From assembly GCA_013297925.1 (NCBI GenBank), contig JAAFJC010000004.1, forward strand, positions 1 through 64,000: DNA of 64,000 nucleotides, read 5' to 3'. The notes under the pieces are model-generated. The model saw nothing but the letters and a program-made list of their open reading frames with translations, did no database searches and had not been told where the DNA came from. The position numbers and the translations under genes are program-made. The stretch comes from Comamonadaceae bacterium. Lineage in GTDB: Bacteria > Pseudomonadota > Gammaproteobacteria > Burkholderiales > Burkholderiaceae_C. This document shows positions 17,472-25,020 of the stretch, one piece after another; within the stretch, counting starts at the first letter, position 1, and each line of letters opens with the position of its first letter.

Positions 17472-17987
17472 ATGCACCTCATAAACGCAAAAAAACTAGC
17501 CGTAGAACTCGGCCGTGGTGAAACCAAACTTCGCGATAAAGGCTACTACCTCTTCGCTGGTTTCGTTATGTGGCTGCTGATTGGTGCTTCTGGTTTTACA
17601 ACGCTCAGTCCTCTCTGGAGTTGGATTTCATTCATAGAAACCGCAGCTCTGATCATGGTGCATATACTCGGGTTTTCGTATATGTATGAAGCTGCCGAGG
17701 GTGACCAGAACCCTGACTTTGTTGCTCAGTTCGTTTGCTTGTACGTACCTGTTTCGATTACAACGGTGGCTTTCGTTTGGAGCTTGTACTGGCTCTTCAC
17801 TCTGGGCTTTCGAGAATCAATCATCGCTCTATCTGAAAGCCACTTTCAATTTGCAATCAATCTAAGTCGGATCGGCGGAAGTCTGTTTGATGCTCTTGTG
17901 CTTTTGGCAGTACTCTCAGTTCAAGTAGTGACCTTTTACCGGATCACTAAGCTATTTGCCATCCTTCGAGCTCAATCCGCTACGTGA
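17472..17987 (+). CDS. Four-helix integral membrane protein of unknown function
   Basis: 171 residues with four predicted membrane segments by eye: YLFAGFVMWLLIGASGF, TAALIMVHILGFSYMY, VCLYVPVSITTVAFVWSLYW and DALVLLAVLSVQVVTFY. I recognise no family. The base composition is AT-richer than its neighbours. The gene lies between long inverted repeats, and its stop codon falls at the inner edge of the right arm. This suggests it was acquired, or is moved, as one unit. Confidence 0.65.
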   Translation: MHLINAKKLAVELGRGETKLRDKGYYLFAGFVMWLLIGASGFTTLSPLWSWISFIETAALIMVHILGFSYMYEAAEGDQNPDFVAQFVCLYVPVSITTVAFVWSLYWLFTLGFRESIIALSESHFQFAINLSRIGGSLFDALVLLAVLSVQVVTFYRITKLFAILRAQSAT

Positions 17988-18141
17988 TGGGTCTGAAAAA
18001 GCGAAGCCTTTCGCTGGTCGGGCGCGGCAAACCATGTACAGAACGCTACTGAGATCAGGAGCTCGTCGCTTGCGGGTAGGAGCGCCACACGAAAAAAGCC
18101 TCGGCTTTTTCGGGCACGTCACGGGGCAGGCGAGCGGATGG
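17984..18141 (-). repeat. Right arm of the long inverted repeat
   Basis: Reverse complement of 16981-17105 joined to 17266-17297, uninterrupted. It starts in the last codons of the membrane gene and ends at GAGCGGATGG, before the lipoprotein gene. Confidence 0.82.
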
Positions 18142-18177
18142 TGTCTAGCAGTTGAGCGCTAAAACACAGATAAAAGC

Positions 18178-18501
18178 TCAGGGCTTCTTCTCTTCTTTCT
18201 TCTCAGCCTCAGTCTCAGGCTTTTTCTCTGCAGGTTTGGGCAACTGCCCCGAACCACCCACACTCACTGAGCCACCACCGACGCCTACACCGACTGAACC
18301 GGACACTGTGCCGTTGCCTCCAACGCTAACACCGACACCGCCCATGCCGCCAATCGGCACGCTGATGCCAATGCTTGGCGTAAAGCCTGCGCAGGCGGTG
18401 AGGAGCGCCAAAACGCCTGCTATGGTGACAAATTTAAGCAAAAATCGGCCTATTGGCGGCATAGAATCTGAGCGGAGTGCTATTGAATTCATAGTATTCA
18501 T
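18178..18501 (-). CDS. Small glycine-rich lipoprotein downstream of soxB
   Basis: About 107 residues if it starts at 18501 (MNTMNS, with GGGA just upstream); other Mets lie at 18492 and 18462. The lipobox is LLTACAGF. The mature part is a Gly/Val/Ser repeat (GISVPIGGMGGVGVSVGG and similar) followed by a Lys/Glu tail. The first 15 or so residues are encoded by a Repeat A copy, so the leader appears to be derived from that element. The upstream end of the open frame overlaps the soxB stop. Function unknown. Confidence 0.7.
   Translation of the reverse strand: MNTMNSIALRSDSMPPIGRFLLKFVTIAGVLALLTACAGFTPSIGISVPIGGMGGVGVSVGGNGTVSGSVGVGVGGGSVSVGGSGQLPKPAEKKPETEAEKKEEKKP
18437..18501 (-). repeat. 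Repeat A copy forming the 5' end of the lipoprotein gene
   Basis: On the minus strand: ATGAATTCAATAGCACTCCG, CTCAGATTCTATGCCGCC, AATAGGCCGATTTTTG. It reads in frame as SIALRSDSMPPIGRFL. Confidence 0.85.
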
Positions 18502-18554
18502 TCCCATCGTTAAACTGCAAGCCAATCGTTGGATCACGCTCAATGCGCAGAGTT

Positions 18555-20270
18555 TCACACGATTCCGGGGTTGCCGTCTAAGCCGAGAAGTTTCGGATTG
18601 TTCACGCGCACGGGTTTGAGCACTTTTTGGCTTTTGAGATAGGTTTCCACCACATCCCAGACGGGAGGGCCGGCGTTTTTGCTGGCCTCTTGCACGGGGG
18701 CCCAGCCGGCTACTTTGTACGTCTTGTTCGGATCAATCAGCTGGCCTTTGAGGCGCATATCAGAGATGCGCTCTCCGCTTTTCGCACCCGGCGCACAGGT
18801 GTAGCTCATGCCAGCCACGCGCACCATGTCGCCGCCCTGCTGGTAATAGGGATCGGGGTTGAAAAGGTTGTCGCACACGTCTTCCAAAATCACTTTGAGC
18901 ATGTCGCCCTTGATATCGGTCACGGTCGTCCACGGATAGGTGATCGCAGTTTGATCCATCACATGCTCGCGCGTGATCGCTTGGCCGGGCAGCAGACTCG
19001 TGCCCCAGCGGAAGCCGGGGGAGAACGCAATCTCCGCGCCGCGCACCTGCATCAGCGCATCCATGATCACCTGATCCACGCTGCCCGCGAAATTGCCGCG
19101 CCGATACAGCATGCCTTCGGTGATGGCTAGCGGCTCTTCCAGCTTGGCTTTGAAGGGCGCGCGTACCTTGTCGATAAAGCTAAGCATCTCGCGATCCGCA
19201 GGCAGCATGTTGGCAAACACTGGCAACAGGCGATAGTTCACAGCCTTCACTTTGCCTTGCTGCACATCAATATCCAACACGCCGAGGAATTTGCCATTGC
19301 TGCCAGCATTGGTCACCAGCGTTTGCCCATCAGTTCTCGTGATCATCGTGGGCTTGGGCACACCGTCATGCGTGTGCCCGCCAAGGATTGCGTCAATGCC
19401 CGTCACGCGGCCAGCCAGCTTCAAATCCACATCCATGCCGTTGTGGCTCAGCAGCACCACGGCTTGCGCGCCCTGCGCTTTGGCCTCATTGACCTGCTTT
19501 TGCAGCTCGGCCTCTTGAATGCCAAACGTCCAGCTCGGCACCTGCCAGCTCGGGTTTGCAATCGGGGTGTAGGGAAAGGCTTGGCCGATGATGGCGACCT
19601 TCGCGCCATTCATTTCCTTGATCACGAAAGGCTTGAACACTGGGTCTTCAAAGTCCTTCGTCTTCACGTTTTGCGCGACGAAATCGATCTTGCCCGCGAA
19701 ATCTTTTTCAATGATCTCTTTCACTCGCGCTTCGCCGTAGGTGAATTCCCAGTGCGCCGTCATCACATCCACGCCAAGCAGCTTGCATGCATCCACCATG
19801 TCTTGCGCATTCGTCCACAGCGAAGTCGCGCTGCCCTGCCAAGTGTCGCCACCATCGAGCAGCAAGCAGCCGGGGCGACTTGCTTTGAGGCGCTTTACAA
19901 GCGTAGCCAAATGCGCAAACCCACCCACCTTGCCATACTGCCTCGACGCCCGCTCAAAGTCGAGATACGTATGGGCATGCGCCTCCGCGCTACCGGCTTT
20001 CAAGCCCGCATATTTCAACAAATGCTCGCCCACGAGATGCGGCACCTTACCCCACATCCCCGCAATCCCAATATTCGCATCCGGCTCCCGAAAGTAAATC
20101 GGCAAGAGCTGCGCGTGGCAATCTGTCATGTGCAGCAGATGCACATTGCCCGTGCGAGGCACGTCATACAAGCGCTGCGCTTCTTGCGCATTCGCTTCGC
20201 GCGACAAAGGAAAGCCTGCGACTGCAGCGGCAGTGAGGACGGAGGAAAATTCGCGACGGGTCAGGTTCAT
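18555..20270 (-). CDS. soxB: Thiosulfohydrolase SoxB
   Basis: About 571 residues, ATG at 20270 (a second Met lies at 20279). A Tat signal (NLTRREFSSVLTAAAVAGF) directs folded export. The dinuclear-metal phosphoesterase-like fold shows HMTDCHAQ, LLDGGDTWQG, LLSHNGMD and GGHTHDG. SoxB releases sulfate from the cysteine-bound sulfane sulfonate carried on SoxYZ. The size is typical. It is separated from soxX by two small genes on the same strand and closes the sox cluster. Confidence 0.95.
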   Translation of the reverse strand: MNLTRREFSSVLTAAAVAGFPLSREANAQEAQRLYDVPRTGNVHLLHMTDCHAQLLPIYFREPDANIGIAGMWGKVPHLVGEHLLKYAGLKAGSAEAHAHTYLDFERASRQYGKVGGFAHLATLVKRLKASRPGCLLLDGGDTWQGSATSLWTNAQDMVDACKLLGVDVMTAHWEFTYGEARVKEIIEKDFAGKIDFVAQNVKTKDFEDPVFKPFVIKEMNGAKVAIIGQAFPYTPIANPSWQVPSWTFGIQEAELQKQVNEAKAQGAQAVVLLSHNGMDVDLKLAGRVTGIDAILGGHTHDGVPKPTMITRTDGQTLVTNAGSNGKFLGVLDIDVQQGKVKAVNYRLLPVFANMLPADREMLSFIDKVRAPFKAKLEEPLAITEGMLYRRGNFAGSVDQVIMDALMQVRGAEIAFSPGFRWGTSLLPGQAITREHVMDQTAITYPWTTVTDIKGDMLKVILEDVCDNLFNPDPYYQQGGDMVRVAGMSYTCAPGAKSGERISDMRLKGQLIDPNKTYKVAGWAPVQEASKNAGPPVWDVVETYLKSQKVLKPVRVNNPKLLGLDGNPGIV

Positions 20271-20275
20271 ATATG

Positions 20276-20485
20276 TCAAGCTGCTTTTGCGAAGCGCTTT
20301 GAACGAGTGCTCATGGAAGCTGCGCTATTGCTTTTCAGAGATTTAGAGGCTGTTGCTGCTTGTTCACGCAAATGCGCAACATAGGCATCCAATGAACCAA
20401 ATCGCTCAGCGATCGCATCTTTCACTTGCCACAGTTCTTGCAAGACAGGATCAACAGTATGAGATAAAGTGGTTTTTGATGTCAT
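20276..20485 (-). CDS. Small basic protein upstream of soxB
   Basis: 69 residues from ATG 20485, chosen because GGAGG lies six bases upstream; the open frame extends further to 20530. Sequence: helical N-terminal half (DPVLQELWQVKDAIAERFG) and an Ala/Ser/Lys tail (SMSTRSKRFAKAA). The stop is three to six bases from the soxB start, so it is likely cotranslated with soxB. I do not recognise it; small antitoxin-like or accessory protein are both possible. Confidence 0.6.
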   Translation of the reverse strand: MTSKTTLSHTVDPVLQELWQVKDAIAERFGSLDAYVAHLREQAATASKSLKSNSAASMSTRSKRFAKAA

Positions 20486-20540
20486 ATCAAACCTCCAAAA
20501 GTGGATCGGGCTTTTCGAGCCTGATACCAATAAACGTATT

Positions 20541-20573
20541 TTGAATTGGCTACGCAGTGTGTAGACAATTCAA
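20541..20573. repeat. 13-bp stem hairpin between the two small genes
   Basis: TTGAATTGGCTAC and GTAGACAATTCAA pair with one mismatch around GCAGTGT. It lacks a T-run on the minus strand, so a factor-independent terminator is unlikely; it may be an operator or RNA stem. Confidence 0.6.
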
Positions 20574-20588
20574 GGACATTAAAAACTC

Positions 20589-20978
20589 TCATCCTAGTAA
20601 GCCTGAAACTGCATCAGCCATTTCATCCAATTGACCAGCATCAAACTGAACGATGACACGTAATTTGCTGTCATAGTCTTGCCCGTTGAGTTCAACAGCA
20701 ATAGAAACATGACCTAATGAATCAATTTTGCTGCTCAATGAAACGCGGTTCTCGATATCTGACCAGTTCTTTGCCTCATTCCAACCTTGCCATTCGAGCG
20801 CCATGGCTCGAAACATAGCACTTGGTGAGCCGCTTACATATGTTGAGGCTGGTGCTCTTCCGGTGAACCAGGGTGTAGAAACACTAACTTCAAATTCAAT
20901 TTCCTCGTCATAACGATTCGTGATTGCCAGTCGGAGGATTGAACCATCGTTTGGAGATTTAAATTGAACTTCGCTCAT
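20589..20978 (-). CDS. Hypothetical protein (DUF6228-like)
   Basis: 129 residues, all-beta by pattern, with EIEFEVSVSTPWFTGRAPASTYVS and FRAMALEWQGWNEAKNWSDIENRVSL. It resembles small proteins grouped as DUF6228, some of which neighbour toxin-immunity loci; that resemblance is from memory. It follows soxX by 16 bases on the same strand. Codon use is AT-richer than the sox genes, which hints at separate ancestry. No function assigned. Confidence 0.6.
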   Translation of the reverse strand: MSEVQFKSPNDGSILRLAITNRYDEEIEFEVSVSTPWFTGRAPASTYVSGSPSAMFRAMALEWQGWNEAKNWSDIENRVSLSSKIDSLGHVSIAVELNGQDYDSKLRVIVQFDAGQLDEMADAVSGLLG

Positions 20979-20994
20979 AAAGCAAAAGCATGCT

Positions 20995-21660
20995 TTACTT
21001 GTTCACCGGCGAATCCGGCGATAGAAGTAAAGCCATCACATGCTTGATTTGCTCTTGCGTCAAGATGCCGGCATCGCCGAAGCGGGGCATGTTGCTGCAG
21101 AGGTTGACGCTGTGGGTGTTCCAGATGCGGGCCCAGGTGTATTTAACGATGGCTTCGGATTCTGGTGCGTTGGCATCTTTCACCTGACGGATCGCGCCGT
21201 ATTTCAAGAGGCTGGGGCCTTGGTTGCCGTAGCTGATCTCGGCGGGGCTGATTTGGTGGCAGGCGTAGCAGTTGGCACCATTGGGCACGCCTGCGGCATC
21301 GGTGAATTGCATGCCGCGGCCGTTTTGGGCGATGCGCTCGCCTTCGCGCCAATCGCCGATGAAGCCGTCTTTGGGATACGGGATTTTGTCGTAGAGCGCC
21401 GTCTGGATTTTCTCGGCGGTTTTCTTGTCCACGTCTTTGCCTACCATGTTGGCTTCGGAGCAGAGGCGCTGAATTTCGGTTTGATCTAAGCGATCTAGCT
21501 TGGCGATGCCGCGCTCGTTGAAGCTGCCTTTGATGGCGGCCAAGGATTCTTCCGCGCTGGGTGTGCTGGCGCAGCTGGCGAGCAGCAAGGTGCTGACACT
21601 TGCTACTAAAGTGATAGCTGCTCGTGCAGTAAATATGCCGGCGATATGATGTTTTTTCAT
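20995..21660 (-). CDS. soxX: c-type cytochrome SoxX
   Basis: 221 residues from ATG 21660 (GAGGAG six bases upstream). SoxX pairs with SoxA to join thiosulfate to SoxYZ and pass two electrons to cytochrome c. One haem site, ANCYACHQISP, and the axial Met in SNMPRFGDAG. The leader MKKHHIAGIFTARAAITLVA is encoded mostly by a Repeat A copy (residues 4-20). It ends in STLLLASCAST, so it may be a lipoprotein. It overlaps the region just after soxA by a 26-base gap. Confidence 0.93.
   Translation of the reverse strand: MKKHHIAGIFTARAAITLVASVSTLLLASCASTPSAEESLAAIKGSFNERGIAKLDRLDQTEIQRLCSEANMVGKDVDKKTAEKIQTALYDKIPYPKDGFIGDWREGERIAQNGRGMQFTDAAGVPNGANCYACHQISPAEISYGNQGPSLLKYGAIRQVKDANAPESEAIVKYTWARIWNTHSVNLCSNMPRFGDAGILTQEQIKHVMALLLSPDSPVNK
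21603..21660 (+). repeat. Repeat A copy encoding the soxX signal peptide
   Basis: Plus strand: TGCTACTAAAGTGATAGC, TGCTCGTGCAG, TAAATATGCCGGCGATATG. Read on the minus strand it encodes HHIAGIFTARAAITLVA. Its end reaches the soxX start codon. Confidence 0.92.
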
Positions 21661-21686
21661 AAAATTCTCCTCTTTTATCGCTAGTG

Positions 21687-22511
21687 TCAACGCTTGATGG
21701 CAGGCGCAGCCATCTTGCCGCCATTGGCATTCGCGCCCATAAAGGTGATGAGATCGACGGACGTTTGCGAGAGATATTGCAGCTCAGGAAAGCGCTGCTG
21801 GCGGAAGCAGTCATACAAGCGCCACTGCATGGTGCGCACTGCGCCTTGGCTCACGCGATAGGCTGGCCATTGGCTGAACGCGGCTTGCGCGGGGCCGGGC
21901 TTCGTTAGGTTAGGCAGATCTTGCAAACGGATGCGCTTGCCATCTTCACTGTGGCAGGCTGCGCAAGAAAAATCATACGGGCCACCTTTGAAATAAAAGG
22001 CCTGCTTGCCCCGCTCATACGATGCTTTCTCAAGCGCATGGCCTTGAGGCACTTTGATCGTCTCGCCACGGGACTCATCGTATACAAAAGCGACCAAATC
22101 TTCAATCATCGTGGCGCGCTGGCCTTCGCCGCTGAAGACTGTACGCGCCGTGAAGTCTTCACGTTTTGCGCCTTGGAAGGTCACCATGCAATGAACCAAG
22201 CGGCTTTCAATATCCATCACTTTTTTTACATCGTCAAAGTACTTAGGCAACACAGCCACTGCACCTTTAACCTTGCCGACACCCACACCGAGATCGCAAC
22301 TCTCCGCAAGCGATTTGCCGCCGCGCTTGGCATTCCACAAGCCTTCGCCGCGAGCTGCATTGAGATCAGCGGGGTTGCCGTCTTGCAAAGATTGGCGGTA
22401 TTCGTTGATCGCATCTTGCGCAGATTTTTGCTGCGCTTGCACTTGAGGCGCTATGGAAAAAATAGCTGCTAGCGCAATGAATACACCGGCGATTGATGGT
22501 TTTTTATTCAA
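21687..22511 (-). CDS. soxA: Diheme-family cytochrome SoxA, single-haem form
   Basis: 274 residues from a TTG start at 22511, chosen because GAGGAG lies six bases upstream, the same arrangement as in soxX. SoxA is the catalytic subunit of SoxAX. One CxxCH is visible (FSCAACHSEDG); the N-terminal haem site of two-haem SoxA is missing. The active-site Cys is in QWRLYDCFRQQRFPEL. Signal peptide MNKKPSIAGVFIALAAIFSI, cleaved near QVQA-QQ, is partly encoded by Repeat A. Confidence 0.92.
   Translation of the reverse strand: MNKKPSIAGVFIALAAIFSIAPQVQAQQKSAQDAINEYRQSLQDGNPADLNAARGEGLWNAKRGGKSLAESCDLGVGVGKVKGAVAVLPKYFDDVKKVMDIESRLVHCMVTFQGAKREDFTARTVFSGEGQRATMIEDLVAFVYDESRGETIKVPQGHALEKASYERGKQAFYFKGGPYDFSCAACHSEDGKRIRLQDLPNLTKPGPAQAAFSQWPAYRVSQGAVRTMQWRLYDCFRQQRFPELQYLSQTSVDLITFMGANANGGKMAAPAIKR
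22454..22503 (+). repeat. Repeat A copy encoding the soxA signal peptide
   Basis: Plus strand: AAAAATAGCTGCTAGCGC, AATGAATACACCGGCGATTG. On the minus strand it encodes SIAGVFIALAAIFS, the same reading frame as in soxX. Confidence 0.85.
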
Positions 22512-22552
22512 AATTGTCTCCTCATGGGTGGTTGGCATTACAACCATTCTAG

Positions 22553-22728
22553 ATACCAAATACGAATACCGGACGCAGAGGGCGCAAAAGTTACGCAGAA
22601 GACGCAAAAAAGAAAATACAAAAACAAGGATCGACTTTTCTAACCTGAATTCTTTGCATTTGTCTTTTGGTATTTTTCGCGTCTTTTGCGTAACCTTTGC
22701 GTCTTCTGCGTCCGGTATTCGGTATTTA
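22553..22728. repeat. Repeat C copy (long inverted repeat) between soxZ and soxA
   Basis: Left arm from 22563 (AATACCGGACGCAGAGGGCG) pairs with the right arm ending at 22722 (CGTCTTCTGCGTCCGGTATT), each about 60 bases with internal CGCAGAAGACGC units. The loop is AT-rich. It lies between the soxA start region and the soxZ stop, so it would fold in the sox messenger. Confidence 0.9.
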
Positions 22729-22750
22729 TTCTGCCAAAGCTAACCGACTA

Positions 22751-23062
22751 TCAAGCAATCGCCGCTTCGTCCGAGCGGGTTTCGCCTTTGTTGTCAATCC
22801 AAGTCACTTTCACTTTGTCTCCAGCTTTGCCGCCTTTGAAGCTGAACTGCGTGAACGGATTCTTCGACACCGCTGGCCCCCACTGGGCGCTGAAGACGGG
22901 TTTGCCGGCGTGCTCGGCTTTGATGGTTTGGATGAAGTGCGCGGGCACGTTTTTGCCGTCTGCGCCACGGCGTTGGCCGGTTTCCATTTCGTGGCTCACG
23001 AGCACGCGAACGGTTGTTTTGTCGCCCTGAACTTGGGCACGGATTCTCATTGGATCAGACAT
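22751..23062 (-). CDS. soxZ: Sulfur-carrier subunit SoxZ
   Basis: 103 residues, no signal peptide of its own; it is exported with SoxY. MRIRAQVQGDKTTVRVLVSHEMETGQRR, VFSAQWGPAVSKNPFTQF and VTWIDNKGETRSDEAAI are typical SoxZ. It is 15 bases after soxY. A Repeat C element follows it before soxA. Confidence 0.95.
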   Translation of the reverse strand: MSDPMRIRAQVQGDKTTVRVLVSHEMETGQRRGADGKNVPAHFIQTIKAEHAGKPVFSAQWGPAVSKNPFTQFSFKGGKAGDKVKVTWIDNKGETRSDEAAIA

Positions 23063-23077
23063 TTCAATTCTCCTAAA

Positions 23078-23542
23078 TTAGCCGCCGCAGCCGCCGAGGG
23101 TGACTTTGACTTCTTTTTGAGCGTAGAGGAATTTGTCCCCAGCTTTCGCCAAAGCAATCACATTGCTCGATTGGCCCATCTTGATGTTGGTGGCAAAACT
23201 CGCATCCGTGCCAGCAATCACGTCAAACACAGCGCTGACTGCATTTGGATTCTTTTCCACGAGCAATGCGATCTGTGTCACGGCTGGGTTGGTCGATGCC
23301 ACACCGATACGCACGACGTTGCCGTTCTCGGCGATCTCGGGTGCAGTGAGCTGCACATCGGGGCTCAGCGTAGCAGCGCTTGTCCCACCCATGGCTTTGA
23401 CGGCATCGGCCAAGCTCTTGGTGTCAAAAGCGGCTTTGTTCCAGCCTGCGGCTTGAGCGAAGCTGACTGCCGGCAGCCAGCCTGCGCCAGCGGCCAAGGC
23501 GATCACGGCTGCGCCTTTTTGGTTTAAATCACGACGTTTCAT
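23078..23542 (-). CDS. soxY: Sulfur-carrier subunit SoxY
   Basis: 154 residues. The leader MKRRDLNQKGAAVIALAAGAG is Tat-like (RRDxx). The C-terminus VTLGGCGG carries the swinging-arm Cys (GGCGG motif) to which thiosulfate is bound during oxidation. NPNAVSAVFDVIAGTDASFATNIKMG is typical. SoxYZ is the substrate carrier for SoxAX, SoxB and SoxCD, all encoded here. Confidence 0.96.
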   Translation of the reverse strand: MKRRDLNQKGAAVIALAAGAGWLPAVSFAQAAGWNKAAFDTKSLADAVKAMGGTSAATLSPDVQLTAPEIAENGNVVRIGVASTNPAVTQIALLVEKNPNAVSAVFDVIAGTDASFATNIKMGQSSNVIALAKAGDKFLYAQKEVKVTLGGCGG

Positions 23543-23682
23543 GGTGTCAATACTCCTGTTTGGATGAATGAATTGTAAAAGCCCTGGTGGATTTCAGTAT
23601 CCGCTCTAGCCCTAACGTGATCAGGGTCTGGCGCGGTGACAAAAGTTCATATCTGAAATGGATTCTTTGGTCATATCGATAT

Positions 23683-25020
23683 TCACTTCTGCCCGCCCTG
23701 TACCAACCATTGCGCCACACGGGCGGCTTCTGCGTCGCTGATGCTCTGAGCAGGCATGGGAATTTGTCCATATACACCCTGCCCGCCGTTTTTGATTTTC
23801 CCGGCTAGGTAGGCCTGCGCATCGGCGCGCTTGCCTTGTTTGGCCACAATCTCTTTGAAGCTCGGGCCCACGAGTTTGTTGTCCATGCCGTGGCAAGCGA
23901 TGCAGGCGTATTTTTGCAAGGAGGGCATCACATCGGCTGATTTCAGCGCAGCGGAAGCAGGGGGTGATGATGGCGTTGAAGTGGGCGTCGCGGTGGGCGC
24001 TGCAGCAGCTGAAGTTGCGGGCGTTACTGCAATAGACGAGGCAGAGTTCGTAGCACTCAGTGGAGATTCTTTGCCGGTCAGTGCCTGATTTGGCTTCAAA
24101 ACAGCAGCATTGGAGGAGACTGACGGTTTCGTAGTGTCTGCCCCGCGCGAGCCGCCCAAACCACGCGATTGCTCAGCTAAATTGCCATGCGCGTCGCGTG
24201 CATGCGCCGGCAGGAAGCTGGCCACTCGCGGCTCTCGCTTGCAATCTTTCATACAAGGCGAGCCTTGCACGTCAGGGTTTGCCTTGCCGCCCAACTCATT
24301 GCCGGGCCACATTGCATGCGCGGTGGTTTTGCCATTGCGATTAGGCAGACGGTTTTGCACTTCGCGAATGTTTTGATCGCTGAGGGTGAAGTCACCCGGC
24401 ACGATGTTGCCTAGGTTGAGCATATAGGCGGTCACGGCATACACCTCGTCCGCAGTCATGGATTTAGGCGCAGTCCACGGCATGGCGCGGTTCACGTAAT
24501 CCCAAAGCGTGGAGAGGCTAGAGAGCTTCATCAGCGTGGTGCGCTGCGGCGTATTCGCGCCGGGTAGCAGCGCTGCCACGCGGCCAGCTTCAATGTCTTT
24601 GGCAGTCGTATTGCCTGCAATGGGTGTGAAGACTTCATTGCTTTCGCCAAAACTGCCGTGGCAGCCAGCGCATTGCGCTTCCCAAATTTTCTCGCCTTGG
24701 ATGACCGAGCCTTTGCCAGCGGGCAAGCCTTTGAAATCGGGGCGGACGTCAATGTCCCAGGCTTTGACTTCGGCTGGGGTGGCTGGCCTTCCGATGCCTT
24801 CGAACTTCGTTTGGGCTGTGGCTGATGTGGTTAGCAAGACTACCACTGAAAACCAAACTTCCGGACGCAGAAGACGCAAAGGTTTCGCAGAGGACGCAGA
24901 AAAGAAAATACAAAATGAATTCAAAAAAGATTTGGTCTTTACTTGGTATTTTTTTGCGTCTTCTGCGTAATCTTTGCGCCCTCTGCGTCCGGTATTTGTA
25001 TTTTCAGGAAAGCTGAACAT
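23683..25020 (-). CDS. soxD: Diheme cytochrome SoxD with repeat-derived leader
   Basis: 445 residues from ATG 25020, preceded by GAGGTG at good spacing. SoxD takes electrons from the SoxC sulfane dehydrogenase. Haem 1 is EAQCAGCHGSF (about residues 117-121), haem 2 is YACIACHGMD near the C-terminus, with IPMPAQS as Met ligand. An Ala/Pro/Thr-rich linker precedes haem 2. Residues about 7-54 are encoded by a Repeat C element lodged in the leader. The hydrophobic core and cleavage site (VWFSVVVLLTTSATAQ-TKF) come after it. Overlaps soxC by 17 bases. Confidence 0.92.
   Translation of the reverse strand: MFSFPENTNTGRRGRKDYAEDAKKYQVKTKSFLNSFCIFFSASSAKPLRLLRPEVWFSVVVLLTTSATAQTKFEGIGRPATPAEVKAWDIDVRPDFKGLPAGKGSVIQGEKIWEAQCAGCHGSFGESNEVFTPIAGNTTAKDIEAGRVAALLPGANTPQRTTLMKLSSLSTLWDYVNRAMPWTAPKSMTADEVYAVTAYMLNLGNIVPGDFTLSDQNIREVQNRLPNRNGKTTAHAMWPGNELGGKANPDVQGSPCMKDCKREPRVASFLPAHARDAHGNLAEQSRGLGGSRGADTTKPSVSSNAAVLKPNQALTGKESPLSATNSASSIAVTPATSAAAAPTATPTSTPSSPPASAALKSADVMPSLQKYACIACHGMDNKLVGPSFKEIVAKQGKRADAQAYLAGKIKNGGQGVYGQIPMPAQSISDAEAARVAQWLVQGGQK
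24860..25000. repeat. Repeat C copy inside the soxD leader
   Basis: Left arm CCGGACGCAGAAGACGCAAA (from 24862) pairs with the right arm TTTGCGCCCTCTGCGTCCGG (to 24992). It is read in frame through soxD as GRRGRKDYAEDAKK and so on. Confidence 0.9.

Noticed and set aside
19257..20384. 375-codon frame antisense to soxB
   Set aside because: Covered by soxB with intact catalytic motifs; no sign of expression.
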